Counted from the first letter of the stretch, positions 46,432-58,894 are shown. The stretch: 60,000 bases of DNA from Symsagittifera roscoffensis (GCF_963678635.1 NC_087064.1:70619465-70679464), one strand, 5' to 3'. A program made the numbers and translations. The notes: generated from the letters alone by a model not told the origin.

Positions 46432-48307
46432 AGGATCTCTTTAGCTATCCCCCCTCGGGTACCTAGTCACGAATTTCCCCCTATAATGAAAGAAATCAGC
46501 GGTTAAGCATATGACAATTTTGTACCTAGTGACGAATCTCCCAGCCCCTTTGCAAAAGGTGTGCAAATAGTTAAAGACATCCGTCAATCGTATTTCAAGC
46601 AAAGTTCAAAAAGAAAAAACTTGGTACAAAATTTCCGGTTCGATGAAGAATTGAATAATGGTTTTTGTTATAATTGAAAAATTCATTTAATAGTTATAAA
46701 AAAAAACAAATATTGTAAAGGAATCATCAGTTTTGATGTTTTGATTATAATAAACTTTGCCAGCATTGGAATTTCGTGGATAAAAATTAATAATATTGGA
46801 TTTCGTTGTCAGTCTCAATACATTTCAATTGCAACCGATTTTAATTTAATGAATTTTGCAAATTTTTTCACAGTTATCTCAATTTCTGCTACGATTTACG
46901 TTTCATAAATTTTACTTTTCACCTAATATTTTATATTCTTTCAGTTTTCTCTTTTTTTTAAAATTGGCAGTTTAACAATTTATTTATCTGTTTTTTACCA
47001 TCGCCCACTTTCCACTTTTACTATCACCATTCGCTCACTACATCCCCCCTCTACGTTCAAGAGGGATGGTTGAAGGGGGATGGTTGAACGGAGACTCCAT
47101 CACCTCTTATACCCCCCCCCCCCACCACCAGTTCACTCCCCAATTAACCCCTCTCCAGTTTGCCCCCGCCATTACCTCTCCCCAGTTTCAAATAATGCAG
47201 GCATTTAGACACAATGAGTTTGACATAATGCAGCTTGTTTTGCAGTTCGCACAACTAAATGAACTTGTTCGCCAAAGTTAAATTGGTCGAAGATTCGAAA
47301 AAACTACATCAGCAAAACTTTTCTAGTTTGTCTCGAACCATCTACTCTGAGGACAATATGTCAAAGAACGCAATCACCGTCGTTGAATAAGCATTTAAAA
47401 TTGAGGAGCATTTTTTACGAGTGAAAAGTCTTGTTGCCAATTACTATTCACTTGCTCTCGCAGGTGAAAATAATCAACCTCTATCAAACTACAAAATTTT
47501 GGATTTTTTTATCGCAATTTATTGACTTTTTAGATTTACAGTAAGTTTTATTTGACGAATAGTTTCAGTTTTGTATTCATGAGAGTTCAAAACAAAACAG
47601 TTTCCTGGAAAAGGCAGGGGTTAAGGAGGCCAGTCGAAAACAGTCGTCTCAAAACAGGTTTTAAAATAACTAATATTTCAGTAATATTTTTTATGTTTTT
47701 TTTGCAGAAACCCAACAACAAAAACTATGTCAAAAGTTTAGTTTGAAACTAATTGAACAAAACTGGGCCATTACGTACTCAAGTTAAATTACTTTTTTCC
47801 TTTTTTAAATAGGGCTCTAATAAGTTTCAATTACGTTTGTAAACACAGAGCTCATAGTGATTAATTTTTGGGATATAAAGTCAACTTTTAACCAAAATCA
47901 AAACTTGCAACTTGAAAAAAATATTATTCCGTTGAACACCGTTGATTTTAGTAATTGTCTTAATTTTCTTACAAAAACACTTATGGGTATAAAATTATGA
48001 ATCAATAGATACGAAGACAATAACATGTCGGGTTTTTAACAACACTCGTCCGCACTCTTGAAATTATCAGAAAAAAATTTCAAACCTGACTGTGTTTCCT
48101 TCCCATTAAAACATTTTTTATTGATTATTTTTAACCATCTATTGCTTATAATAATCACAGATCTCTTCAACAATGTATCCCTTTTGCAAAAGGGGGAGAT
48201 TCGTTACTAGGTACAAATTTCTCATATGTTTAATCATTGATTTATTTCTTTTTTGGGGGAGAGATTCTTTACTAGGTAACCGAGGGGGGCAAAGTTGAAG
48301 AGATCCT
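46432..48307. mobile_element. TIR element with about 145-bp ends (AGGATCTCTT...), nested insertion
   Basis: Left end AGGATCTCTTTAGCTATCCC, then CCTCGGGTACCTAGT, ACGAATTTCCCCCTAT, GGTTAAGCATATGA, TTTGTACCTAGTGACGAATC. The right end, reverse-complemented, has AGGATCTCTTCAACTTTGCC and the same words in the same order. Inside (about 46,745-47,280) sits a partial copy of the 45-kb element (GGAATTTCGTGGATAAAAAT, then C-rich sequence). No transposase. Confidence 0.75.
46745..47280 (+). mobile_element. Partial copy of the CCCGCACTGGAG family
   Basis: One end-like sequence (GCCAGCATTGGAATTTCGTG) followed by AT-rich and then C-rich sequence as in the 45.2-46.4 kb element. No second end found. The open frame over the C-rich part is compositional. 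Confidence 0.55.
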
Positions 48308-49560
48308 AAAATTCAATAATTCAATTTATATATATCAAAAAAATTAATAATAATTTGAACACTTGCGTCATTTAAAATCAATTTTTTTTTGTGTAGAGGA
48401 AGGTTCTTAGACCAATTTTGTGACGTAAATTTTTTTACCTTACGTAGGACGACAGAAGACAATGGTAAGAAGTATTAAAATAATTAAAATTTTTCAAATG
48501 TATTAAACATTTTTAAAAATTGAATACAATCTTTGTATTTGCTATATTTATGTCTATACTTATAATAAAAAAAAGTTATCTGACTTTAAAATTTATATTC
48601 AGAAGCGCTTTAGGCTCAGAAACAGAAATTGGAATATAACTGCTCTCCGTAAAAGCCATTAAAAATAATTAGTAAAACATTTACTTCTACCTCAGTCTAT
48701 TTCAAGCAATTTTGTCGACATTCAAATTGGTCCCAAGTGTCAAATAACTTTGCGAAAACTTCCCATCTTTCAGGACAGTTATGCCTTATTTGTATTTTAT
48801 CATTCTAGTGTTTTGTACCAAGCACTAAAATTTCAAGCTCGATCTGCTTGTAAATAAATAAATGTTTAAAATATTTTTTTCTGATTCAAAACAAATCTCG
48901 CTCATGAAATAAAATTACAAAAAAGCCAAGAATTTTCATTGAATTAATCTTTATATAGCTTCTTGATCTCATCAGGCAAAAAGTGCGGCAAACCTTGGTC
49001 AGAAAATTGTCTTTTTCATCTCACGAAAATCGTTTTTGTTTAAGAACAGTTTTACAAATGTTAACCTCTGCTGTCACGCTGTTTTCAATTAACAAAAATT
49101 TATTTTTAATTTGGTTTACTTTTGTTCGCAGATGGTAAGCAAGGGAAATTAGTAAAGCTATACATTGATAGCAAACAAGAGAAACTTAAGAATCAATTGA
49201 ATATGGCTCAACTTTTACTGTCAAAAATTTTTAAAGTCAGAAATTTTGATTGCACACTCCCCTCGTCTAGACTTGCTTATTTCCTGAATAGCTAATGATC
49301 TTTACTAGCTCTTTTAACTTTTAGTTTCTTTAAGCCTACTCCAGCTGTACAATTTGCGTTTTCATAGTAACCAAAAGTTACTACCGGTTATTTTTTACCA
49401 GACAAAACCAAACGTTTTCTGTTAATTTACAGGTTTTGGATGATTTATGATCGATTTTGAGTTCCCTATCAAGTACATCAGAGAATAACTTAGCGTTCAG
49501 AAACACATACTTGATTAAAACTGGAATACAGCCCTGAGATTAAAACTTGCTGGTGTTGAT
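48308..49560. other. Intergenic, nothing recognised
   Basis: AT-rich without long open frames, TIR pairs or arrays that I can support. Confidence 0.4.
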
Positions 49561-50580
49561 CAGATAAGATATTCTTTTGCAGTTTAATTCAACACCATGC
49601 GTGATTCTTCTCGTGTGACGTCGATGAAGAAAGGAAGTCCAATCACTGTCTATTTGTCCATATCTTCATAGCTGGATTCAGATGAATAGTAAAATGCTAA
49701 TCTTGTTTGTTCCTGCTTGACTTATTTTCCTAGCATTCGCCTCGTAAAAATTACTACTGTTTTTAGCTGGTTGCATACTTTTTTTTTATCCCCTAACACA
49801 AAACTTAAATTTCGTTGGGACTTAACTCCTCTGAAAACGTTCACTAGAACACTCGTTTAGTCTAAGGCCAATACTAGTCGTTCGCAGACATTTATTTCTT
49901 CTCTGCGCTACAAATTTAGTCGCCAAGTCCCAGCTCCAATGATTTTAATCCAAAAGTTTTATTGATCGTCTTGAAAAATAAGGAATGACAAGCTGTCTTA
50001 TACCCACAAAGCCATTGCCGTTACAACTTTCTTACCAAAACTTTGGCTGTTCATCGCAATGTCTGCGCTTCTAATAATTAACCAATTACATTGGGATCCC
50101 AGATCTATCTATCACAATCCTTCCGCTCTGTCAGTTCGTCTGGCACTGTCGCTTCGTCCACACTTCCACCCAAATCCCTTTTTCCTAGGCTCAAGTCCGC
50201 TGGTTCATTCGACTCCTCATGATATGCCGGGTTGAACAAACCCTCTCATTTTTTTCAGTCACACACTTGATCGTTTGTTCCGTTATATCCCCTGCTGACT
50301 CATGGTATGACTTGTTTCATTAGTCACCATCAACCTTCTTGTCACAGCTTCAGTCCACGATGTGCTCCGATATCCTCTCGCGCTTCTTTTAGAAGTTTCC
50401 ATTCCTCTTTTGCAACGATTGCTCCGATCACAAATTAGTCACCAGCACCACAAGCTCCTGTAGTTTCGCAAAACTTTCAGAACAACTGATTCTGAAGAAG
50501 CTTGCGACACTCCAAAGCCTGTTCTGTTTTTGCTGTTTTCCATTAGACGCTGAGCTTTGAACCACTTGTGATTCAAAATA
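49560..50580 (-). other. GC-richer decayed stretch, possible retroelement remnant
   Basis: Base composition is visibly richer in G+C than its surroundings. On the minus strand several open pieces of 30-50 codons with protein-like composition occur, interrupted by stops (for example EESNEPADLSLGKRDL and VPDELTERKDCDR, about 50,115-50,230). They are followed by non-coding sequence with AATAAA (about 49,960) and ACTTGGCGACTAA (about 49,920-49,935) resembling an LTR boundary. No domain could be named and no intact ORF exists. An old LTR element is one reading; an old host pseudogene is another. Confidence 0.3.
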
Positions 50581-50979
50581 AAAAAGCCGCCAAGCCGGAA
50601 AAAAATCAAAATTTAAAAAAAACTAGATCTATCAAAAAGAGTTGAGTCACACTTACCCTCAAAACACAAACCCAAGAAACTTAATTTTCTCGACAAATGA
50701 ACAAAATGAGAGCAGAAAGCCGATACAAATAGTGACTAATGAAAAGCCATTAAATCTTTCTCTCAAATCACAAACACGCACATAAAGAATTTTTTTTTCG
50801 CTCGTCGAAAGATTCAAAATGAAGCACTTAAGCCAATTTTTTATAGGCCGGAAGTTATCAAACTGAACAAAACGAAAAAAAAACGGAAAAAAAACTGTTG
50901 TCATGAAAACAATAAACTCTTTTAAGATTATTCGCAATTTGTACAATCCAGAGGGGAACAGGAGGGGATTAGGAGTTGA

Positions 50980-51340
50980 AACTACTAAAAATATGCCACT
51001 AACCCGTTTGAGTAGAATAAATTTTATAAGCGAAAAAGAAAAATAAACGAAGTCAAGGCTAGTAAAATTACAAAAAGAAGAAAAAATCAAAACAATAAAA
51101 GCAAATACAAAATTACGTGCTCAGTAGAAAACCATTCTTTTATGTGGCAGCTAAGCCGACAATAAATTAGCAGACAAACAATAAAACGAAAAATAATCAG
51201 CCGACAATTTTCTTGAAACGAAAAAAATCTGCTTACAAAACAGTTTCTGTCAGATTCGTCCCAGGAATATTTGCTACCTACATACCAAGGTGGTCGGAGA
51301 TGCAGAAAAACCTGAATTTATTATGAAATGAGTCTAAATT
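50980..51340. repeat. AT-rich duplicated segment, copy 1
   Basis: Colinear with 57,560-57,930: ATAAATTTTATAAG, GAAGTCAAGG, AGTAAAATTACAAA, GGCAGCTAAGCCGACAA, CAGACAAACAA, GTCCCAGGAAT, GAATTTATT. It stops just before the exon at 51,385. Confidence 0.65.
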
Positions 51341-51384
51341 TATCATTTTCAATTTTGACCACTCTGTGAAAAAAGTTATTTAAG

Positions 51385-51647
51385 TGAAAAAATCTGACAC
51401 GGTTGTGGAGCCAAATAAGGATGACGATGAGGAGGCAAGCGATCAGATAGAGCTGGAGACAGTAGAGCGCTACTGTGACTCGGACCCGGAATCGGAACCG
51501 GAGCAGTTGAGAAGTGTCTCCGACTTTGATCTGCTCTCGGGCAGTGACGAGGAGGAGAGCACTGGCTTGGCCGCTCATGCATTCTCCTACGTGCGTAGTA
51601 TCGGTAGTAGTATCGGTCGCCGAAAAACAAATAGAAAAAATGAATAA
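51385..51647 (+). CDS. Terminal exon of a plus-strand gene; acidic C-terminus with LIR-like motif
   Basis: Open for 87 codons and clearly richer in G+C than its flanks, but without any Met, so it is an exon entered by splicing (AG at 51,383-51,384, one base carried from the previous exon). It encodes a strongly acidic, Ser-rich tail: DDDEEAS, CDSDPESEPEQLRS, SVSDFDLLSGSDEEES, then a weakly amphipathic AAHAFSYVRSIGSSIG and a basic end RRKTNRKNE. SDFDLL, an aromatic-x-x-Leu core with acidic flanks, is the pattern of LC3-interacting regions. Its place near the C-terminus resembles the RETREG/FAM134 ER-phagy receptors (DDFELL), which I offer as the best guess only. The stop TAA is inside a poly(A) signal. 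Upstream exons were not found. Confidence 0.55.
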
Positions 51648-51648
51648 A
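51643..51648 (+). terminator. Poly(A) signal AATAAA overlapping the stop codon
   Basis: AATAAA shares its TAA with the reading frame's stop, giving an almost absent 3' UTR. Supports this being a last exon. Confidence 0.55.
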
Positions 51649-52791
51649 CAATAACATTTTCTGTTTCGATCTATCGAAGTCAAATTATCCAATCATACAG
51701 TAACCTAGCTATAATACTACACCGGTAAATTCCGGTTTAACGATACATCAGTTTATTGCACCCGCAATAACAACTTATCGTTATTTTAAATCAGATTGGT
51801 AGACGGACATATTCAGAACCGAAATGAGATAATTTCCTGAAATTCTAATTTTTTAAAATTCCAAATCAGTAAAAAATACACAAGAAAAATTTGCGCTATT
51901 TAAATTATTAATGCAAAACTTTAATGAAAAAACTACTAAACTTGTAATTTCGCTTAAGAATAATTGATTTTCAAAAACTAGTAAAAAAACACATTAGAAC
52001 TCTAAAACAATAAAAGTACCCATAGATATATGAATGTTGTGAAACACCTAACTCAGACAGAAATCAGACTAAAACGGGGAGAAGATTTTTCACAAAAAAA
52101 ACACAATGATGAGTTGAAGAACACAATGAGCCACAACCTGAAAAAAGTGAGCTTTTTAGTGCGCCTGTTTAGTGAGCTTTTTATGAGTTGAAGAACACAA
52201 TTAGGCGCAACACAAAAACTGCAGCTAAAAAAACGGAGAAAATGATTTTCATGATTTTTATTTCAAATAAGAAAATGAATTTCATGATTTTTCTTTCAAA
52301 AAAGAAAACAACATCATTCTAATTCGATGCAGTTCTATTGTTTATACAGAGTACTGAGCTGTTTTTCGATAAGTATTTGAATCTATTCTATGGAATGGCT
52401 GATCTTGTTATTCAAGAATGGATCGTTCTTCATTAGAAATGTTACTAGAGAAATTAATATTCTCTTCACCGAAACTGAGAATTTGCAAAAACAAGCAACC
52501 AAGTTCCAGCGTCATAAGCAGCTAATTTATTTTTCACACTGAAACTATTCACTCGCACTGCAACGAAAGGTTTTGAAGAAGTTCTCTCAGTCTTGATTAA
52601 ACACATACCTGAATTAAATTTTTTATCCTTTCTCTCAAATGCAAGACAAAAAATTGACAAAAAAAATAGATTTTTTATAATTTCTTAAGTAAAGGTTTTT
52701 TTCCCCACAAATATAACGGTGCCCGAAGCTCTCTGTAATAGACTTCAAATGCTAAAGTATTTTGCTGCCTAATTAATAACAGCGAAAACAT
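51649..52791. other. Intergenic, nothing recognised
   Basis: AT-rich. Only short local repeats such as GTGAGCTTTTTA (about 52,148-52,185) and ATGATTTT (52,240-52,290). Confidence 0.4.
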
Positions 52792-52947
52792 GGAATCTTG
52801 TTAACTACCCCCCCCCCCCCCCCCTCCATGGTACCCTGTAACGAATCTCCCCCTATGAAGAAAGAATTGAACAGTTAAGCACATACGAATTAAGCACCTT
52901 GTAATAAATCCCCCTGTTGTTATAGGGGGGAGTTGCTAACAAGATCC
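52792..52947. mobile_element. Short MITE of the 46.4-kb TIR family
   Basis: Ends GGAATCTTGTTAACTACCCC and, reverse-complemented, GGATCTTGTTAGCAACTCCC. The interior has ACGAATCTCCCCCTATG, AAGAAAGAA and GTTAAGCACATACGAATT, matching the left end of the 46,432 element. Contains an 18-C run (52,808-52,825). Confidence 0.75.
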
Positions 52948-54380
52948 AAAATATGAACTACATTACGTTAGCAATACTCATCAAACTTATGTACGTCGGG
53001 GAAAACGCTTGCTAGTAATATAGGGTCCTTTCCCTTTCTACTTTCTATCTTAGAAAGTAAACCTAAGACTCGCTGGAAAAAAATTTGTTAGAAAAGAAAT
53101 TAGTATGATTTTACTGCAAGTTGCCTTTAGACTGGATATTAAATTTTAAGGGTTGGATTTGAGATACTTTGATTCAGAATGGTTGGTGCTTTTAGAGATA
53201 GAGGTTGGGGTGGTTTAGAAGAAAATTGTTGGATAATATTTTTTTTAGAGAGAAGAGTTGGACTGGTTGAAGATGAAATTATTGGATTGAATCTCAGTAG
53301 TTTTCAGCTTCTATTCATACTTCATTGGGAAATCTCCCAACTTGTCGTAGCAAATAAGAAATTATTTTTTAACTTCGATATCTTTTCTGAATGCTATTCG
53401 TACATTCGTATTTTACAAGTAAAGTTGTTATTATTCGTACTTCACGAGAAGAGTCGTTGATTTTCCCAATACTTAAAAAAGTATACGAGTTATTCCATTC
53501 ATTTTGCAAAGGGATCAAAAAAGATTGATTTCATGGCGGCGGCGTCACGCTTTGTGAGCACAATAAGTTCTATGTTTCTATTTCAATATGAAATCAGAAC
53601 AACTAACAATACGCTCTTTTTGTACCCGAAGCAGCTTAACGTCGCAAATGAAATTACACTTTTTCACATTACTTTCTATATCAAACCTGAGCGAAAAAAT
53701 ACCTGAGAGAAAAAATACAACTTCTGCCTAATATAATTTTTTAATTGTTCGCAAAAAAACATAGAATCATTGGAAAATTGTATGGATATTAGTCTTAGTT
53801 TCAACAAAACCGTGGTCAAACAGTGTATTCAGCAAAACAAAAAGACAATTTTTACTGTTTGAAAGAGTAAATGATAGTTGAAAGTAGGATAATGCAGAGT
53901 TTTAAATTAATCAGTGTTCCACAAAAATAGCTGCTAATCTTAAGCTCATAATTTACCCTAATTTGAATTATTCACAAAATTTCAGTAAGATTGATCACAG
54001 AAAAACTTGAATGAAAGAAAAAATCAATTAAAAAGCTCGTTTTCAATTTTTATCTTTTTATGAAAACTAATTGAAAAGGAAATTTAGAGATCAGTGAAAT
54101 TTTTTTTGCCTTTTTTTGAAAATGAGCAAAATGGGAAAAATAATATAGCCTTTTCGTATTCATATTTATGATATTTATGTAAACATGAAGTGCGATTATT
54201 ATCCTCAAATCCTAAAAAACTAAGGTGCCCTTTCCAACGTTTAACCAAATTTTTATCCAAGAAAATGATGAAGACAAAAAGTTCAAAATGTACTATCAAT
54301 AATTTCCTGCAAAACCGCAAATATAAGTTTCCTATCAGAATAAATTTTTCTAATGCATTTCAAGATATTTATATGCAAAA
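52948..54380. other. Intergenic, nothing recognised
   Basis: Small open frames (53,179-53,460) look compositional. No splice context or domain. Confidence 0.4.
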
Positions 54381-54504
54381 ATGTCCACAGACGGATCTTA
54401 TTTACCCACATTGTCGTTAGACACTGCGTTCTTCATTACTAAGTATTTAAAACTACGGAAAACAATTTCCGGGTTCGCTTTCCTGAAAACGATGCATGCT
54501 ACGT

Positions 54505-54970
54505 TTTTAATGAGTCACAATCGTTATCACATCATAAATATTCCCATAAATTACTTTTCCTATATGCCGGAAATGACAAATGACCGTGTGGTTATTGACT
54601 TCTGCATCTTCTCTCATAGTTGTCTTCATGGCTTGTGTGTCTCCACCCAGCTTATCTTTACTGAACAGGCGCTTCTCCCCCCTATTTTTATCCCTGTAGG
54701 TCGAAACAAATGTAATCTAGAAGCATTACAAGAGGTTAAAGTTAAACGGGGTATGTTTTTGTCCATGAAAAACTTAGGCAAACTCCAAACATTTTTAAGG
54801 TAGTTTTTGAGCGGCAATGTTAGAATTTGAGAATGAAAGTCATCCAAAAAAGGCCGCAACCATCTGATCTTTTGATGAGTATTTCTGATATTCTCATAAT
54901 CCATGGTTGCGGAATTTCCACAGTGATTACATTGCGTCTGCATCTTTTCCTTAAAGAATCGACAAAGCAT
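54505..54970 (-). other. Open, possibly decayed coding stretch, unidentified
   Basis: One minus frame is open for 114 codons (54,970-54,626) with a C-x2-C pair (QCNHCGNSA) and protein-like composition. A second minus frame continues from about 54,720 to 54,510 (YRDKNRGEKRLFSKDKLGGD...). Together they look like one coding stretch with a frameshift near 54,715. I recognise no family. Confidence 0.3.
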
Positions 54971-55259
54971 GGTTGCAATACTTGAGTTTGATTATGAGTA
55001 AAAACATTTTAGGAAAAAAAAACTTTACACAGAGGCGAAGCTTCGCATCACTTTCAATACAACACAAACACAATAATTATAAATTGAAAAAAAGAAGCGT
55101 TGAAAAAAATAGGTCTATCAAAAATCAAATTTTCGCAAATCTCGATAGAAGTTCATTTTAGGCAAAGATACCAGACATTTGAATACTAAATTAGCAACAA
55201 AACGAAAATTACGAAGAGGAAACAAAACCGACAATTTCTGAGCAGATACAAGTGAAGCT

Positions 55260-55500
55260 AAAAAAATCCATTCAAAAAATTTGAGACAAAAATTAATAAT
55301 CATAATAATAATTAGGAATAAAATAAATAAACATACTAAAACGAATATAGTTTGAAAAAATTTCAAGTCCCCCTGAAACAACAACGAACAACACTTATAC
55401 TTGCAGCTGCAACAAAATTTGCTAACAGCACAAGCTAAATCCGCGATAAGGCACACAAAGCAGGCAAAACATGAGCAGATAAACAAAAACCCGGCTATTC
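55260..55500. repeat. AT-rich repeat, copy 1
   Basis: Shares with 58,480-58,640 the words AACAACACTT, CTTGCA[GA]CTGCAA, CTAACAGCAC, AAGCTAA and AAACATGAGC in the same order. Confidence 0.55.
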
Positions 55501-56479
55501 AATTTTTAGCGGAAAAAATTTCAATTGCATACAAACTTTAAAAAACAAGGTCCGGCAGTTAGATAGTTCAATCTCTTGACAGGTGGATAGTTTAGCCACT
55601 CCATTAGCCCATGGGTAATTGAGTTGTTCAGATAATGCAGTTTTGTTAATGGAAATTATGGCTAACTGAATTCTGAGGCGGAAGAACGTAGCTTGCTGAT
55701 CTTGACGTCGAGGGGAAATTTCTTATGACACAAAAACGAACTCTGCAAAAATTCTCAGCTAATCAGCCCCTCCAAACTTCTCAAAACTGACTGAACTTCC
55801 CATTTTTTCTTTAGGACACTTCCCACAACTCCCGTGGAAACAACTCACTAGATCGATGGAAAACAAGTTGAAACCATTTAGGCCAAGTCTATCTTTTAAG
55901 CAAAAAAGAAAAAAAACTAAAGAGCGCCAGTCTCGGTGAAATATGATTACGAGAAAAAATCAAATGGAATTTCAAAACAGAAACACAAACAATAAAAAAC
56001 ACTTGCGATACAACACAAACATTAGAAAAAAAGTGTCGAAAAAAAACATTGATTGTTGTGAAAACAGCTAGGCGAACCAAAATTTCCGCAAGATAAAAAA
56101 CAACTAGGGGCCAGCTAAGGCTGGAAATACGTGTATCATGTTGAACGAATTTACTATACAGATGCCGCACGAAAAATGTGATTTCAAAAATTGGACTGCC
56201 CAAAACCTTAGTTGTTTCTCTACTAAAATAAGAAAGAAGAGTAAAAAATTAATTTTCCCAAGCAAATAACATTTCTTTTGCACAATTTAATTAGTCGCCG
56301 CTTCTGCAAAAAGAATTATCGCATACGGTTCTTTCAATTAAACAGTTCATATCAGATTTGATTGGGTAAATCATAAAATAATTCAAAAAGTTTCTAAAAA
56401 ACGGTCAAACGCTCTAAAAAATGATCAAAATACTTTCCAAACTCCACAACTTTTTTCTGCATAAAACAAGTTGTGGTCG
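55501..56479. other. Intergenic, nothing recognised
   Basis: AT-rich. The minus open frame at 55,889-56,203 is A/T-compositional. Confidence 0.35.
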
Positions 56480-57260
56480 TTTAGCAGAAAACGTTCTCAA
56501 ATACAGGTTTTTTATTGAACCGTACCTGAGAACTGGCACGGTAGTTTTCGCGTAAAGTCGAAAAGTTTTCAAAAAACTGTCAAAGTTTCAAAACTTTGAC
56601 CTGTTTGAAGGCCATAATTTTTTTTCCTAAGCAATTTAGGCTTAGTCAATTATAAAGGGAGAATTTCAACAACCTGTTGTTTTGATTGGACCTATGATAT
56701 CAGATTTGACAGGATAGTTAGCGAAAAAAGTCCAAAAAAAGTCAACACATCAAAAACTCGATCTCTCCGATAAACATAGCAAAATTGGGCGTAGCTGCTT
56801 AAGAGGGAATGATTCAAGCAACCTGTAATTTTGATTGAACCCAAAATTTCAGCTTTTTTGAGAAAATTAAAAATTTTGACTTTTCCGAGGGCCCGAACTT
56901 TCGTGTCAAAAAACTTGGATGTAGTCGCATAAGCAAATAAGCTTCTCACAACCCGTTATTGAACCCAAAAACCTCAGTATTGGCAGGGTAGTTTTCGAGA
57001 AAGTTTGAAAATTTTTTGAAATTGTCAAAAAATCAAAAGGTGCCAATGACTTTTCAACAAAATCGATAACAGAAATGTCAAAAAGGTTCTTCAAACGGTC
57101 AAAATTCAAAGTTTTGACTATTCCGAGGGCTAAATTTTTGTGTAAAAAAAATTGGGCGTAACCGCTTATGCAAGTAGCTTTTCAACGCCGTTCTTTTTTG
57201 AAACCCAAAAATTAGATTTGAGAGGAGTAGCTTTTGAAAAAACGAAACGAAAGAAAAAAT
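56480..57260. repeat. Degenerate satellite-like tandem repeat, second array
   Basis: Four to five units with shared phrases GGTAGTTTTCG, TTTTGACTTTTCCGAGGGCC, TGGGCGTA, GCTTATGCAAG/GCATAAGC, CAACCTGTT and TTTTGATTGAACCC, spacing uneven (about 130-240 bp). Same family as 3,240-3,690. Confidence 0.65.
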
Positions 57261-57559
57261 CAAGTCTTCCCTCTCAGAGTTTTTCGAACGCAGTAGTCGG
57301 AGGGGTCAAGTAAAAAGAGGTTCTATTGGAGTATGCAGACACACAATGGAGTAGGAAGTCTTTCCATTGATACCCACTATTTGAAAATCAGTTGAAATAT
57401 TGAAAAAAAAGTCAATTCTTTCAATTTGGAAAGATTTTTCCGTAACGTTAAAAAAAACTAATTTCAACGAACCGATTGGTAAACATAAAACTAATTTGAA
57501 ACATCAAGGGTTCTGTTAAAACTTTGTCTCCTCTAAAAACACCTGAAATTAGGTCATTA

Positions 57560-57930
57560 AGCCAACGAAATAGTTTACGCCGAGGAATTTTATAAGTAAA
57601 ACAAAAAAAAACAAAGAAGGAAATTTGAAGTCAAGGTAAGTAAAATTACAAATTATAAAATCAAAATCAAAATCTAAAAGCAATCTTTAAAAATTGAGCG
57701 CAGCAAAAAAAATCAATTTCCAGATGTGACAACTAAGCCGACAACAGAAAAACAGACAAAAAATTGGCCGACATTTGTTTTGAAACAGAATTTATCCTGA
57801 TTGGAAAAAATCAGGTTCTGCTCAGATTCGAATCAAGGACAGTTGCCGTCCCAGGCATTTTCGTTACAAACAGGCTAAGTTGTCCGGGAGCGCATACAAA
57901 TTTGAATTTATTGTGAATCAAGATACAAAA
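57560..57930. repeat. AT-rich duplicated segment, copy 2
   Basis: Partner of 50,980-51,340. Includes GACAACTAAGCCGACAACAG, CAGATTCGAATC, CGTCCCAGGCATTTTCG and TTGAATTTATTGTGAA. Confidence 0.65.
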
Positions 57931-58479
57931 GATTCAAGTGATTTTCTTAGACAAGTTGTTAACCCGAAAAAGTCTTAACTGCGGTCTGATAACGCTTGCT
58001 AATCGCAATCGTAATTTTCTTCAAAATGCTTGAATCAGAAAAAACTTCCCGCAAATTTATTTTGTGAAAAAATGTTTTACACATCAGCGAGGCCAATTTT
58101 TGAATCTTTTCAACAATGAGACTGAAATATGTAAGTCGAAAAAAGTTTTTAAATTATATAAAATTCAATTGGAAAGCAAAAAAAAATTTTTTTTCAATAA
58201 CAGTCAATAAAAACTACTAACGTTAAAAAAATTTTCAAAACCTACTAAACCTTCCATGAGCAGATTAGACGCCCATTGAGCCAAAAACACGAAATTAATG
58301 TCTTTAAAAAATTTCAGCGTTTAAACTTCAAAATTTTGATATTTTACACAAGAAATGATCTGATTTAAACTTATTTTTGCCTTTGAAAATTATCTGGTCC
58401 AAATCATTAAGACATGAGACAAAAATATTTATGCCAAAAAGCTTTTAACCAAAAAAAAACAGAAAAAGAAAACACACTA

Positions 58480-58640
58480 AGTTAGTTTTAGTAGATACGT
58501 TACAGAGGTAAACCAACAACACTTGCAACTGCAATGAAAACTTCTAACAGCACTAAAAAAATTAAGCTAAGTTTTTACCCTTGAGCCGATGCCAAAAACC
58601 CTCCACCGTTAAACATGAGCCGAAATCTTTTAGGTCGAAT
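58480..58640. repeat. AT-rich repeat, copy 2
   Basis: Partner of 55,260-55,500 at moderate identity. Confidence 0.55.
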
Positions 58641-58894
58641 AAAAATTATAAGCAAATAACTAAACAAAAACATGAAAAATTTACCAGCTAGGGTTGTGAA
58701 ATTAAAAAACTATAGGAGTTAATCAACCTCACTCCAGATCAAGCGGGGAGGGGGAAGGAAATTGTTAAGAATCAATAATAAAGCAAGATATCTTTCTAGC
58801 AAATTTGCAAAAATTGTTTATTGGATAAGGAAAAGTCTAGTTCCTGATTACAAGACCCTTGCTCTCCCAAGTTTAATCGAGCTAGACACAAAGT

